In this document: in pieces, positions 49,512-62,121 of the stretch
Numbering within the stretch: the first letter of the stretch is position 1
Layout of the letters: the number at the start of each line of letters is the position of its first letter
Assembly: GCF_003054175.1 (NCBI RefSeq)
Contig: NZ_QBKN01000005.1
Location: 124,001-188,000 of the forward strand
Direction: 5' to 3'
DNA length: 64,000 bases
Origin: Allosediminivita pacifica
Lineage (GTDB): Bacteria > Pseudomonadota > Alphaproteobacteria > Rhodobacterales > Rhodobacteraceae
Notes under the pieces: generated by a model
What the model was told of the DNA's origin: nothing
The model's input: only the letters and a program-made list of their open reading frames with translations
Databases searched by the model: none
Translations under genes and position numbers: made by a program

Positions 49512-50782
49512 GGGAACACGCTCCAACCCTGACCCGGGCCTGGGTCCTTCATCCCGATATCAAGTCCGACCCGGCCCGCCGCGATGCGAAGATGGCGCTG
49601 GACGAGGCAGTTTCGCTTGCGCAGGCGCTGCCCGATCTCGAGGTGGCGGGACAGGAGGTCGTCCCCCTGCCGCGTCCGCATGCGGGCATGCTGTTCGGCT
49701 CGGGCAAGATCGAGGAACTGAAGCAGCGTATCGAGGCCGCCGAGGTGGACCTCGTGCTTGTCGACGGGCCGGTGACGCCCGTGCAGCAGCGCAACCTGGA
49801 GAAGGCCTGGAAGGTCAAGCTGCTGGACCGAACCGGGCTGATCCTCGAGATCTTCTCGGATCGTGCGGCCACCCGTGAGGGCGTTCTGCAGGTCGAGATG
49901 GCGCACCTTACCTACCAGCGCACGCGGCTCGTACGCGCCTGGACGCACCTCGAACGCCAGCGTGGCGGGCTTGGCTTCGTCGGTGGCCCGGGCGAGACCC
50001 AGATCGAGGCGGACCGGCGTGCCATCGACGAGCAGCTCGTGCGACTGCGCCGGCAGATGGAGAAGGTGGTCCGGACCCGCGACTTGCACCGCAAGGCGCG
50101 CGCCAAGGTGCCCTATCCGATCATCGCGCTGGTGGGCTACACCAACGCTGGCAAGTCGACGCTGTTCAACCGGCTGACGGGTGCGGACGTGATGGCGCAG
50201 GACATGCTCTTCGCGACGCTCGACCCGACCATGCGGGCGGTGCAGCTTCCCACCGGTGCCGATGTGATCCTGTCGGACACGGTGGGCTTCATTTCCGACC
50301 TGCCGACCGAACTGGTTGCCGCCTTCCGCGCGACGCTTGAAGAGGTGCTGGAGGCGGACGTGATCGTTCATGTGCGCGACATCTCGCATCCCGAGACGGG
50401 CGCACAGGCTGCCGACGTGCAGGCCATTCTGGACAGCCTCGGCGTGACCGAGGAGACGCCGCAGGTGGAGCTCTGGAACAAGATCGACCAGTTGCCGGAA
50501 GAGGCACTGCAGGCCGCACAGGCGCGGGCCGCGCGCGATCCGGGCATCTTCGCGGTCTCGGCCCTGACGGGCGAGGGGTTGGACGACTTCCTCGAGGCGG
50601 TGACCGCTGCGCTTGGCGCGGAGCGTCGGCGCGAAGAAGTGACGCTTGGCTTCGATGAGGGGCGGCGGCGTGCCTGGCTTTTCGAGAAGGGGCTCGTCGA
50701 GGAAGAGGCCCAGACCGAAGAGGGTTTCCGCCTGACGCTGAACTGGTCGGCCAGCGACAAGGCGCGGTTCGAGACGCTTTAA
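49508..50782 (+). CDS. hflX: GTPase HflX
   Basis: 424 residues. N-terminal HflX domain ([61 protein letters not shown]), glycine-rich [18 protein letters not shown], then GTPase motifs [31 protein letters not shown] and NKID. Splits or rescues ribosomes under stress. The start is TTG at 49508, overlapping the hfq stop. The preceding GAGGGG is only two bases away, so re-initiation after hfq is likely. Confidence 0.93.
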   Translation: MREHAPTLTRAWVLHPDIKSDPARRDAKMALDEAVSLAQALPDLEVAGQEVVPLPRPHAGMLFGSGKIEELKQRIEAAEVDLVLVDGPVTPVQQRNLEKAWKVKLLDRTGLILEIFSDRAATREGVLQVEMAHLTYQRTRLVRAWTHLERQRGGLGFVGGPGETQIEADRRAIDEQLVRLRRQMEKVVRTRDLHRKARAKVPYPIIALVGYTNAGKSTLFNRLTGADVMAQDMLFATLDPTMRAVQLPTGADVILSDTVGFISDLPTELVAAFRATLEEVLEADVIVHVRDISHPETGAQAADVQAILDSLGVTEETPQVELWNKIDQLPEEALQAAQARAARDPGIFAVSALTGEGLDDFLEAVTAALGAERRREEVTLGFDEGRRRAWLFEKGLVEEEAQTEEGFRLTLNWSASDKARFETL

Positions 50783-50802
50783 CGAGCTTAACCTGATACA
50801 TT

Positions 50803-50824
50803 CAGAGTGCCCGGCAGGGCTCTG
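50803..50824. terminator. Hairpin after hflX
   Basis: CAGAG-GCCC / GGGC-TCTG stem with GGCA loop and one bulge, followed by ATATTT; weak terminator candidate. Confidence 0.45.
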
Positions 50825-50833
50825 ATATTTAAC

Positions 50834-50856
50834 GCGAACCACCGCGTGCGGTTCGC
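50834..50856. promoter_or_regulatory. Dyad in the leader of the RsmB-like gene
   Basis: Perfect seven-base arms GCGAACC and GGTTCGC with nine bases between, 19 bases before the ATG at 50875. May be a leader hairpin or an operator. Confidence 0.35.
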
Positions 50857-50874
50857 ATTGGATGAGGTCTCCCC

Positions 50875-52044
50875 ATGACACCCGCTGCCCGCGTTCAGGC
50901 CGCTTCCGAGATCATCGACCAGATCGCCGGAGGGATGGCGGCCGAAAAGGCGCTGACCAACTGGGCGAGGGGCGCGCGCTACGCGGGTTCGAAGGACCGT
51001 GCCGCGGTACGGGATCACGTCTTTGATGCCCTGCGCCGCTGGCGCAGTAGTGCGGTACTGGGCGGTGGCGAAAGCGGCCGGCTGAGGATGCTGGGCCTGC
51101 TTCGGGCACTCGGACCCGCGCCCGCCGAAGTCTTTACCGGCGGGCCGCACGGCCCCGCGCCGCTGACCGAGGAAGAAGCCGCGGGTGGGGCGGAGCCGGA
51201 GGGTGCAGCTGCGCTCGATCTGCCGGATTGGCTTTGGGAACGGCTTCGCGAGAGCCAGGGAGAGGTGGCGGAAGAGGTCGCGTTGTCCCTCCGCGATAGG
51301 GCTGAAGTGTTTTTGCGGATCAATGCCTTGAAAGCTGATGCTGATGTGGCGCTTGAAGTTCTGGAGGCCGACGGTATCAGCGCCGAGCGGCATTCGGGAG
51401 CCGCCGGCGCGCTGCGCGTGACCCAAGGCGCGCGCAAGATCGCGCGGTCCCGTGCCTACCTCGACGGTCTCCTGGAACTGCAGGACGCTTCGAGTCAGGC
51501 GGTGGTGGAGGCCTTGCCGCTGGAGACCGGTCAGCGGGTGCTCGACTATTGCGCTGGCGGCGGCGGCAAGACCCTTGCGCTGGCTGCGCGGCTCGGAGGC
51601 GGGCCGGTCCTGGCACATGACGCAAATCCACGCCGCATGTCGGACTTGCCGGCGCGAGCAGAGCGCGCCAGTGCCGTGGTCGAGATTGTCTCGGCACCCT
51701 CCGGTCCACACGATCTTGTCCTTTGCGATGCACCCTGTTCGGGAAGCGGTGCCTGGCGCCGAAGCCCCGAGGGCAAATGGCGGCTGAAGCCCGGCGACCT
51801 CGACCGGCTGGCGCAGACACAGGGCGAGATCCTCGATGCCGCGGCGGGGCTCGTCGCTCCGGGTGGGGTGCTTGCCTATGTGACCTGCTCGGTTCTGACA
51901 CAGGAGAACGGACAGGTGGTCGATGCCTTCCGCGCCCGCCATCCCGAGTTCAAGGCCGAACTGTTTCGCGAATACCGGCCGGGGCGGGAAGGAGACGGTT
52001 TCTATCTGGCTGTTCTGCGACAGGCTGGACAGGGTGACCGGTAG
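50875..52044 (+). CDS. RsmB-like RNA (cytosine-5) methyltransferase
   Basis: 389 residues. An N-terminal NusB-like helical part (about 1-75) is followed by a SAM-dependent methyltransferase: VLDYCAGGGGKTLALAARLG (SAM loop, near 221), LCDAPCSGSGAWRRSPEGKW (first catalytic Cys) and YVTCSVLTQENG (second Cys). Modifies cytosine in 16S rRNA or a related RNA. Monocistronic by context. Confidence 0.9.
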   Translation: MTPAARVQAASEIIDQIAGGMAAEKALTNWARGARYAGSKDRAAVRDHVFDALRRWRSSAVLGGGESGRLRMLGLLRALGPAPAEVFTGGPHGPAPLTEEEAAGGAEPEGAAALDLPDWLWERLRESQGEVAEEVALSLRDRAEVFLRINALKADADVALEVLEADGISAERHSGAAGALRVTQGARKIARSRAYLDGLLELQDASSQAVVEALPLETGQRVLDYCAGGGGKTLALAARLGGGPVLAHDANPRRMSDLPARAERASAVVEIVSAPSGPHDLVLCDAPCSGSGAWRRSPEGKWRLKPGDLDRLAQTQGEILDAAAGLVAPGGVLAYVTCSVLTQENGQVVDAFRARHPEFKAELFREYRPGREGDGFYLAVLRQAGQGDR

Positions 52045-52094
52045 CGGTCACAATCATAGCATGTGTTGTATGTGTACGAGTAACTAGCGGAGTC

Positions 52095-52109
52095 TTAACC
52101 ACGAATTAA
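52095..52109. promoter_or_regulatory. CtrA binding site upstream of cckA
   Basis: TTAA-N7-TTAA, exact in both half-sites, 55 bases before the cckA GTG. CtrA is the response regulator at the end of the CckA-ChpT phosphorelay, so this suggests feedback. Confidence 0.7.
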
Positions 52110-52163
52110 GGTCGGCATCTTCAAATGCGGAGAGGCGAATCGTGACCGGAGGAGAGACCTGAG

Positions 52164-54449
52164 GTGCTGCCGACGGAGGATGCCATGGCGGAGGCGCGCG
52201 CGGAGGCTGGGGCCAGCCAGCTGCGCTACGGTCTGGGCCTCGTGGGTATCGCAATTGTCTGCCTCGCGCTTGCTGCGGCACCGGTTCCGGGGCTTTTCCA
52301 GTTTGCGGTCTTCGCTGCCGGAGGGGTCTTCCTCGCCCTTGGTGTCGTCTGGCTTGCAGCCCTTCTGTGGCAGGAGCAGCGGGCACGGCGGATGGAACAG
52401 CATCTGGCCGACCTGGTTGAGAGCGATCCAACTTGCGCGGTGCTTTGTGACCGAACCCATCGGGTCAGGGCGACCAGCGCCGTCGCCTCGGACTGTCTTG
52501 GCGCGAGGCGCGGCGCCTCCTTCCCGGTGATCATGCAGGATGTCTTTGCCGGGGCGGAGGATGCCATGCGGCGGATCGAGCTGGGGGCAAAGGCGTCCGG
52601 CGCGGCCTCGGAAGAGATTCCCTATCGATCGGGAAAGTGCAGCATCCGGTTGCGCTCTCTTCCCGGCGGATGGTCCTTGTGGCGGCTCGTCATGCTTGAC
52701 CAGTCCGATCGCGATGTCCCCGTGATCCGCGTCGGCCCCGATGACGAGATCCTGTCGATGAACGCCCGCGCGCGCGCCCTTTTCGGCCGTGAAGCCGCAG
52801 AGCTGGGTGAGCTTGTCGCAGATCTGCCGCTCACACCCGGCAAGGTGCACCCGATGCAGGGCGAACCCGAGCGCAAGCTGCAGGTTATGCGTAGCGACGC
52901 CGAGGATGGGGGCGCCGAGCTAGTCGTCAACGAGGTGGAGGCCGGAGACCAGGTAGACCCGGTCGGAAGCTTCGAGACGCTGCCGGTGCCGCTGCTGCGC
53001 CTCGCGCCGGACGGCACGATCCTGAGTGCAAACGGCGAGGCGCGCGAACTGCTCGACCTTCGCGCGAACGAGGTGAGCAACGTTGCTCGGAGCATGGAAG
53101 GGTTGGGACGGCCGCTGGCGGACTGGCTGTCGGAGGCTGCGGAGGGGCGGGGGCTGAACAGGTCGGAGTTCCTCCGGCTGACGCGTCCGGACCGGGAGGT
53201 CTTCGTTCAGGTGACGCTGAACCGGACCGAAGACGACGGGCGGCCCGTTCTCATCGCGGTTCTGAACGATGCGACCGAACTCAAGACACTGGAAGCCCAG
53301 TTCGTCCAGAGCCAGAAGATGCAGGCGATCGGGCAGTTGGCGGGTGGCGTCGCGCATGATTTCAACAACCTGTTGACCGCCATCTCGGGGCATTGCGACC
53401 TGCTGTTGCTGCGCCACGACCAGGGCGACCCTGACTATTCGGACCTGGTGCAGATCAACCAGAACGCCAACAGGGCCGCGGCGCTGGTGGGGCAGTTGCT
53501 GGCCTTCTCGCGCAAGCAGACCATGCGTCCAGAGGTGCTGGACCTGCGCGACACGCTGGCCGACCTGACGCATCTGCTGAATCGTCTTGTCGGCGAGAAG
53601 GTGCGTCTTGTCCTCCGGCACGACCCGATCCTCCCCAGCATTCGCGCCGACCGTCGGCAACTCGAACAGGTCATGATGAACCTCGTCGTCAATGCCCGCG
53701 ATGCCATGCGCGACAGCGGCGAACTGATGATCGAGACCGAGCGGCGCATTCTGCGCGAGCCCCTGCGGCGCGACCGTGCGCTGGTGCCGCCGGGCACCTA
53801 TGTCGCCGTGACCGTGTCGGACGAGGGTATCGGCATCCCCTCGGACAAGCTTCAGAAGGTGTTCGAGCCCTTCTTCACCACCAAGCGTACCGGCGAGGGC
53901 ACGGGGCTCGGGCTTTCGACCGTCTACGGGATCGTCAAGCAGAGCGGTGGCTTCATCTTCGTGGACAGCGTGCTTGGCCGCGGGTCCGTCTTTACCCTTC
54001 TTTTCCCGGCGCACGTGGGTGCACGCGAAGAAGAAGTCGCGCCCGAGGAGCCGCCAGCCAAGGCTCCCGTCACGGCACCGTCCGAAGGCGTGGTTCTGCT
54101 GGTGGAGGACGAGGCACCAGTCCGGTCCTTTGCGGCCCGCGCGCTCCGGCTGCGCAGCTACGAGGTGATCGAGGCGGAAACGGGAGAAGAGGCGCTCGAG
54201 CTGCTGGCCCGCGAGGACACGAAGGTGGATGTCTTCGTCACCGATGTGGTCATGCCGGGCATGGACGGGCCGACCTGGGTCCGCGAAGCCCAGAAGACCC
54301 GGCCCGAGGCGCGTGTCGTCTTCATCTCTGGCTATGCCGAGAACGTCTTTTCCGCAGGCGGGGACGAGGTGCCAAATTCCGTGTTCCTTCCCAAGCCCTT
54401 CTCGCTGTCCGAACTGGCCGATACGGTGGCGATGCACCTGACTGCCTGA
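52164..54449 (+). CDS. cckA: Hybrid histidine kinase CckA
   Basis: 761 residues. Two N-terminal membrane helices (about 25-45 and 50-70), PAS-like regions (LLRLAPDGTILSANGEARELL), phosphoacceptor box GGVAHDFNNLLTAISGH near 395, N box NLVVNARDAMRD, G boxes SDEGIGIP and GTGLGLST, then a C-terminal receiver with phospho-Asp in VTDVVMPGMDG. Feeds ChpT-CtrA. GTG at 52164 has GGAGGAGAG eight bases upstream; ATG at 52185 with GGAGG is equally good. Confidence 0.93.
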   Translation: MLPTEDAMAEARAEAGASQLRYGLGLVGIAIVCLALAAAPVPGLFQFAVFAAGGVFLALGVVWLAALLWQEQRARRMEQHLADLVESDPTCAVLCDRTHRVRATSAVASDCLGARRGASFPVIMQDVFAGAEDAMRRIELGAKASGAASEEIPYRSGKCSIRLRSLPGGWSLWRLVMLDQSDRDVPVIRVGPDDEILSMNARARALFGREAAELGELVADLPLTPGKVHPMQGEPERKLQVMRSDAEDGGAELVVNEVEAGDQVDPVGSFETLPVPLLRLAPDGTILSANGEARELLDLRANEVSNVARSMEGLGRPLADWLSEAAEGRGLNRSEFLRLTRPDREVFVQVTLNRTEDDGRPVLIAVLNDATELKTLEAQFVQSQKMQAIGQLAGGVAHDFNNLLTAISGHCDLLLLRHDQGDPDYSDLVQINQNANRAAALVGQLLAFSRKQTMRPEVLDLRDTLADLTHLLNRLVGEKVRLVLRHDPILPSIRADRRQLEQVMMNLVVNARDAMRDSGELMIETERRILREPLRRDRALVPPGTYVAVTVSDEGIGIPSDKLQKVFEPFFTTKRTGEGTGLGLSTVYGIVKQSGGFIFVDSVLGRGSVFTLLFPAHVGAREEEVAPEEPPAKAPVTAPSEGVVLLVEDEAPVRSFAARALRLRSYEVIEAETGEEALELLAREDTKVDVFVTDVVMPGMDGPTWVREAQKTRPEARVVFISGYAENVFSAGGDEVPNSVFLPKPFSLSELADTVAMHLTA

Positions 54450-54550
54450 GGGCCTTCTGCAGACTTCAATCATTGCTTAACCATCTCACGGCAAGCTGCA
54501 TTTACCAGAATTCACTTGAAATGTTCCCCTTTTGGCCTCATCTTTCGTGA

Positions 54551-54565
54551 GAACAAGGGGCGAAC
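54551..54565. promoter_or_regulatory. SOS box (LexA operator) of recA
   Basis: GAAC-N7-GAAC, exact in both halves, 57-71 bases before the recA start. Same operator class as at lexA. Confidence 0.88.
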
Positions 54566-54621
54566 AAAGCATTTCATTGCGGCCCATCCGTGGGTGTGTG
54601 ATAAGGGCAAGGACACAATAT

Positions 54622-55686
54622 ATGGCAACGGCAGACCTTTTGGCGATGAACGACAAGCGCAAGGCCGACAAGCAGAAGGCGCTGGATTCGGCCCTGGCCC
54701 AGATCGAACGGCAGTTCGGCAAAGGGTCGATCATGAAAATGGGTGGCGACAATGCCATGCGCGATATCGAGTCGACCTCGACGGGGTCGCTCGGCCTCGA
54801 CATCGCGCTCGGGATTGGAGGGCTGCCCAAGGGCCGGATCATCGAGATCTACGGCCCCGAGTCCTCTGGCAAAACCACGCTGACCCTGCATGCGGTCGCG
54901 GAGGAACAGAAGAAGGGCGGTGTCTGCGCCTTTGTCGACGCGGAACACGCGCTCGACCCGCAATACGCCAAGAAGCTGGGCGTCGATCTCGACGAGCTCT
55001 TGATCTCACAGCCCGACACCGGCGAGCAGGCGCTCGAGATCACCGACACGCTGGTTCGTTCCGGTGCCGTCAGCATGGTCGTGGTTGACTCGGTCGCGGC
55101 GCTGACGCCGAAGTCCGAGCTCGAGGGCGACATGGGCGACAGCAACGTCGGCGTGCACGCCCGCCTGATGAGCCAGGCAATGCGCAAGTTGACCGGGTCG
55201 ATCGCGCGGTCGAATTGCATGGTGGTCTTCATCAACCAGATCCGGATGAAGATTGGGGTCATGTTCGGCAGCCCCGAGACCACCACCGGCGGCAACGCGC
55301 TGAAGTTCTACAGTTCCGTGCGGCTCGACATCCGTCGCATCGGCTCGATCAAGGACCGCGACGAGGTGGTCGGCAACGCCACCCGCGTGAAAGTGGTGAA
55401 GAACAAGGTCGCCCCTCCGTTCAAGCAGGTCGAGTTCGACATCATGTACGGCGAGGGGATCTCCAAGACCGGGGAGCTTCTGGACCTCGGCGTGAAGGCC
55501 GGCGTCGTCGAGAAGTCGGGAGCCTGGTATTCCTACGGGGATGAACGCATCGGGCAGGGGCGCGAGAACGCCAAGTCCTTCCTGAAGGAGAACACGGGCG
55601 TCGCCACGGAGATCGAAGACAAGATCCGCGCGGCGCACGGGCTCGATTTCCAGATGACCGAAGAGGAAGATGTGACAGAGGACTGA
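54622..55686 (+). CDS. recA: Recombinase RecA
   Basis: 354 residues. Walker [11 protein letters not shown] near residue 74, [18 protein letters not shown] (Walker B and loop 1), [26 protein letters not shown] (loop 2) and an acidic C-terminus. Strand exchange and LexA co-protease. The start is ATG at 54622 with AAGGA; the earlier frame opening at 54532 would include the SOS box. Confidence 0.97.
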   Translation: MATADLLAMNDKRKADKQKALDSALAQIERQFGKGSIMKMGGDNAMRDIESTSTGSLGLDIALGIGGLPKGRIIEIYGPESSGKTTLTLHAVAEEQKKGGVCAFVDAEHALDPQYAKKLGVDLDELLISQPDTGEQALEITDTLVRSGAVSMVVVDSVAALTPKSELEGDMGDSNVGVHARLMSQAMRKLTGSIARSNCMVVFINQIRMKIGVMFGSPETTTGGNALKFYSSVRLDIRRIGSIKDRDEVVGNATRVKVVKNKVAPPFKQVEFDIMYGEGISKTGELLDLGVKAGVVEKSGAWYSYGDERIGQGRENAKSFLKENTGVATEIEDKIRAAHGLDFQMTEEEDVTED

Positions 55687-55716
55687 GTCTCCCGTCTCTT
55701 TCCGAAGACCTTCGAG

Positions 55717-55740
55717 AGGGCGCCCGTGGGCGCCCTTTTG
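55717..55740 (+). terminator. Rho-independent terminator of recA
   Basis: AGGGCGCC / GGCGCCCT stem with CGTG loop, then TTTTG, 30 bases past the stop. Confidence 0.85.
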
Positions 55741-55845
55741 CATTGCAGAGGTGCCTTGCGCCGCGGCTGGTCAGCTTATGGACACCGAGCGGCCCCGAGG
55801 ATACATCTGCGCGAAACCAACGCCCGAGATCGAGGCCGCTAGACA

Positions 55846-58518
<2,673 letters not shown>

Positions 58519-58522
58519 CGAT

Positions 58523-58810
58523 ATGCCCGCACTCTGGATTGCCCACGTGAAGGTCAACGACGAAGAGGCCTACGGCAAGTACGCCAAGCTGGCGGGGCCT
58601 GCCATTGCCGCGCATGGCGGCACGTTTCTCGCCCGGGGCGGCCGCTACGTGCAGCTCGAGGGGCCGGACCGGCCGCGCAACGTCGTGGCGAAGTTCCCAT
58701 CGGTCGATGCGGCCGTGGCCTGCTATGAAAGCGATGCCTACCAGGAGGCGCTGAGCCACGCGCGTGGCGCTTCGGAGCGTGAGCTCGTGGTGGTCGAGAT
58801 CGACGACTGA
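58523..58810 (+). CDS. DUF1330 domain protein
   Basis: 95 residues. MPALWIAHVKVNDEEAYGKYAKLAGPAIAAHGGTFLARGG and NVVAKFPSVDAAVACYESDAYQEAL are the DUF1330 ferredoxin-like fold. Function unknown. Four bases after alaS and overlapping the MOSC gene start, so a three-gene unit. Confidence 0.9.
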   Translation: MPALWIAHVKVNDEEAYGKYAKLAGPAIAAHGGTFLARGGRYVQLEGPDRPRNVVAKFPSVDAAVACYESDAYQEALSHARGASERELVVVEIDD

Positions 58811-59301
58811 TGGAGATGGAGCGTCTGGCCGACCTGCAGGCCCGGCATGCCGGGGCAGGGCGGCTGGAGTGGATCGGCCTGCGCCCGGCCAGGCGGGAGC
58901 CCTTGCTGGCTGTCGAGACGGCCGATGTCTGCGACGCCGGTCTCGAAGGGGATCATGCCGGCGCGGGCCGGCGGGCGGTGACCCTTATTCAGTCCGAGCA
59001 TCTGCCAGTCATTGCCGCGCTCGCGAAGCTGCATGACGTTGCGCCGGAAATGCTCCGCCGCAACCTTGTGGTTTCAGGGCTGAACCTTATCGCGCTGCGC
59101 AATCGCAGGATTGCGATCGGCGATGTCGTCCTTTCGATTACTGCACCCTGTCCGCCCTGTTCGCGGATGGAGCAGGCGCTTGGTGCCGGCGGATACACGG
59201 CCATGCGCGGCCACGGCGGCGTCTACGCCGAAGTCGTCAGGGTCGGCACCTTGAGGCTTGGGGACTGCGTGAGGCCCGATGGGGATGAGGACGCGGGATA
59301 G
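58810..59301 (+). CDS. MOSC domain protein
   Basis: 163 residues. LEWIGLRPARREPL, GLEGDHAGAGRRAVTLIQSEHLP, NLVVSGLNLIALR and APCPPCSRMEQAL (the conserved Cys, about 116-119) match the MOSC beta domain that handles sulfide or molybdenum cofactor sulfur. Substrate unknown. The start overlaps the DUF1330 stop; a second Met two codons later is possible. Confidence 0.88.
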   Translation: MEMERLADLQARHAGAGRLEWIGLRPARREPLLAVETADVCDAGLEGDHAGAGRRAVTLIQSEHLPVIAALAKLHDVAPEMLRRNLVVSGLNLIALRNRRIAIGDVVLSITAPCPPCSRMEQALGAGGYTAMRGHGGVYAEVVRVGTLRLGDCVRPDGDEDAG

Positions 59302-59673
59302 GCGGATTGCCGCCAAGCCCCGAGCCCGGGGCCGTCGTGTCAGGTCAAATCTTTCGCAGTATCTGTGGGATGCGCCGCGGGTATACCGGCGAAAAGCTGC
59401 CCAAACGATTCGTGCCGCGACCTCAATTTCAACTCGGTCGCGAGAGAATTTCCCGAATTCAGGAGAATTCCCGATCCCGGTCATTCCTCCCGGAAAGGGC
59501 ACACCTGAATATATGGCGAGAATATGTCTCCGCGGGCACACTCGCCGGGTCTGGCGGTCTATTTGCCGAGAATGCCTGCGAAAACTTCCCCGAGGTCAGG
59601 AATACCTGTCGCGCGCGCGCAAAAATCTTCGATAGACTTGAGGCACCTACAATTTTTCGGGAGATACATCATC
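59302..59673. other. 372-base intergenic region before the small secreted protein
   Basis: Lower in GC than its surroundings, with repeated GAATTC-like words near 59455-59470. An open frame across it is arginine-rich without a ribosome-binding site, so I do not call it. The promoter of the 59674 gene must lie here; no clear -35/-10 was found. Confidence 0.35.
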
Positions 59674-59946
59674 ATGAAAAAGATTGTTGCTGGCGCATTC
59701 TTCGCCGTTACCGCTTTCGCCGCACCCGCAATGGCGTGGGAAGGCCAGGTCGTTGCCTGCTACGACAAGGTCTGGGTCCCGGCATCGTACGAGTATTCAA
59801 AGAAACTGATCATGGCCGGCCACAAGGAGTGGGAATACAAGAACGGCCAGATGGTGAAGGTCTGGTATCCGCCGGTCTACAAGGAGATCGAGCACATGAC
59901 GCAGCCGGGGCATTACATTGCTCGCAAGGCGCCCTGCAGATCCTGA
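59674..59946 (+). CDS. Small secreted protein of unknown function
   Basis: 90 residues. A clear signal peptide (MKKIVAGAFFAVTAFAAPAMA, cleavage before WEG) leaves a ~69-residue mature protein rich in Tyr, Trp, Lys and His, with two cysteines (one near the start in VACYDK, one in the C-terminal KAPCRS) that could form a disulfide. No family recognised. It has its own strong terminator and a long upstream region, so it is a stand-alone transcript. Confidence 0.75.
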   Translation: MKKIVAGAFFAVTAFAAPAMAWEGQVVACYDKVWVPASYEYSKKLIMAGHKEWEYKNGQMVKVWYPPVYKEIEHMTQPGHYIARKAPCRS

Positions 59947-59966
59947 TCTCCAGGAGCATCCCAAAA

Positions 59967-59998
59967 GAAAAGGCGCGGGGTTGTCCCGCGCCTTTTTT
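59967..59998 (+). terminator. Strong terminator of the small secreted protein gene
   Basis: AAAGGCGCGGG / CCCGCGCCTTT stem, GTTGT loop, then T6. With A-run on the left it can also serve typA on the minus strand. Confidence 0.9.
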
Positions 59999-60023
59999 CA
60001 TTTCGTGCCGCCCGTCACGGGTG

Positions 60024-61844
60024 TCAGCCGTTGGATTTCGAAGCGCGCTTGCGCTCGTGCGGATCGAGGTGGCGCTTGCGCAGGCGCACGGCGTTCGGCG
60101 TGACCTCGACCAGCTCGTCGTCGTTGATGTAGGCGATCGCCTCTTCGAGGCTGAGCGTGATCGGGGTGGTCAGGCGCACCGCGTCGTCCGAGCCCGAGGC
60201 GCGCACGTTGGTGAGCTTCTTGCCCTTGAGCGGGTTCACCTCGAGGTCGTTCTCGCGCGAATGCTCGCCGATGATCATGCCCTGGTAGACCTTTTCCTGC
60301 GCGCCGATGAAGAGCTTGCCGCGCTCCTCGAGGTTCCACAGAGCGTAAGCCACGGCATCGCCGTCCTCCATCGAGATGAGCACGCCCGCACGCCGGCCGG
60401 GGATCGGCCCCTTGTGTGCGGCCCAGCCGTGGAAGACGCGGTTCATCACGCCGGTGCCGCGCGTGTCGGTCAGGAACTCGCCGTGATAGCCGATCAGGCC
60501 ACGCGCCGGTACGTGGGCCACGATGCGGGTCTTGCCGGTGCCGGCGGGCTTCATCTCGACCAGCTCGCCCTTGCGGGTGCCGGTGAGCTTTTCGATGACG
60601 GCACCGGAGTAGTCGTCATCCACGTCAATGGTGGCTTCCTCGATGGGTTCGAGAAGCTGGCCATCCTCTTCCTTCATGATCACCTGCGGGCGCGAGATCG
60701 ACAGCTCGAAGCCCTCGCGGCGCATGTTCTCGATGAGGACGCCCATCTGGAGTTCGCCACGGCCCGAAACCTCGAAGGCCTCGCCGCCCGGCGTGTCCTT
60801 CACCCGGATCGAGACGTTGGATTCGCTTTCCTTCATGAGCCGTTCGCGGATGACGCGGCTCTGGACCTTCTTGCCGTCGCGGCCCGCGAGCGGGCTGTCG
60901 TTGATGCCGAAGGTCACGGTGATGGTCGGTGGGTCGATGGGCAGCGAGGGCAGGGGCTCGTCCACGGCCAGCGCGCAGATGGTGTCGGCCACGGTGGCCT
61001 TCTGCATGCCCGCGAGCGTGACGATGTCGCCGGCGCGTGCCTCCTCGATGTCCTGGTAGGCGAGGCCGCGGAACGCCTGGATGCGGCTGACCCGGAACTG
61101 TTCGACCTTCTGACCCATGCGGCTGAGCGCCTGCACGGTGGCGCCGACCTTGAGCTTTCCGCTTTCGACGCGGCCGGTCAGGATCCGGCCGAGGAAGGGG
61201 TCGGCCGAGAGCGTGGTCGCGAGCATGCGGAAGTCGTCGTCTTCATGGGCCACCTGTTTGGGGGCCGGCACATGATCGACGATCAGCTTGAAGAGCGCGG
61301 AGAGATCCTTGCGCGGCCCGTCGAGCTCGTGATCGGCCCAGCCGGACCGGCCCGACGCATACATGTGCGGGAAGTCGAGCTGATCCTCGTCCGCGTCTAG
61401 GGCACCGAAAAGGTCGAAGACCTCGTCCAGCGCGCGGTCGGGTTCCGCGTCGGGCTTGTCGACCTTGTTCAGGACCACGATGGGCCGCAGGCCGAGCGCC
61501 AGCGCCTTCGAGGTCACGAACTTGGTCTGCGGCATCGGCCCCTCGGCCGCGTCCACGAGCAATACCACGCCGTCGACCATCGACAGGATCCGTTCCACCT
61601 CGGCGCCGAAGTCGGCGTGGCCGGGGGTGTCCACGATGTTGATCCGCGTGCCCTTCCATTCCACGCTCGTGGCCTTGGCCAGGATCGTGATACCACGCTC
61701 GCGTTCGAGATCGTTGCTGTCCATCGCGCGTTCTGCCACGGCCTGGTTCTCGCGGAAGGCGCCCGACTGCTTGAGCAGCTCGTCCACGAGCGTCGTCTTT
61801 CCGTGGTCCACGTGGGCAATGATCGCAATATTGCGAAGCTCCAT
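60024..61844 (-). CDS. typA: Translational GTPase TypA/BipA
   Basis: 606 residues. GTPase motifs [29 protein letters not shown] and [11 protein letters not shown]-like domains II, III, V ([30 protein letters not shown]) and the TypA-specific C-terminus ([22 protein letters not shown]). Ribosome-associated, stress and cold responses. Confidence 0.97.
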   Translation of the reverse strand: MELRNIAIIAHVDHGKTTLVDELLKQSGAFRENQAVAERAMDSNDLERERGITILAKATSVEWKGTRINIVDTPGHADFGAEVERILSMVDGVVLLVDAAEGPMPQTKFVTSKALALGLRPIVVLNKVDKPDAEPDRALDEVFDLFGALDADEDQLDFPHMYASGRSGWADHELDGPRKDLSALFKLIVDHVPAPKQVAHEDDDFRMLATTLSADPFLGRILTGRVESGKLKVGATVQALSRMGQKVEQFRVSRIQAFRGLAYQDIEEARAGDIVTLAGMQKATVADTICALAVDEPLPSLPIDPPTITVTFGINDSPLAGRDGKKVQSRVIRERLMKESESNVSIRVKDTPGGEAFEVSGRGELQMGVLIENMRREGFELSISRPQVIMKEEDGQLLEPIEEATIDVDDDYSGAVIEKLTGTRKGELVEMKPAGTGKTRIVAHVPARGLIGYHGEFLTDTRGTGVMNRVFHGWAAHKGPIPGRRAGVLISMEDGDAVAYALWNLEERGKLFIGAQEKVYQGMIIGEHSRENDLEVNPLKGKKLTNVRASGSDDAVRLTTPITLSLEEAIAYINDDELVEVTPNAVRLRKRHLDPHERKRASKSNG

Positions 61845-62121
61845 GTCATCTGCCTTTCAAGGATAGTTGGGCGGCACGTAACGGTGAAGGGCGGCTTTTA
61901 CCAGAGCCTATCGGTACCTGCAGCATGAGCTGTGTCCCGGGTTCCATGGCAGTCACGCGCTGATTGTCGCGGCGGCGGTCATCCGCCGGCGGCGCAAACC
62001 GCTGAGCGAAAAGTTGCTTCCCTCGCGTCGACCTCGGGAACACGTGATCGGTCACCGTGTTTACCTTCCGCGTGGCAGCGCGATAGTGGTGCCGCGTCAA
62101 AACGCATACAGGAGCGAGAAA

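Noticed and set aside
59279-59635. 118-codon frame before the small secreted protein
   Set aside because: Arginine-rich, overlaps the MOSC gene end, no ribosome site, no recognisable domain.
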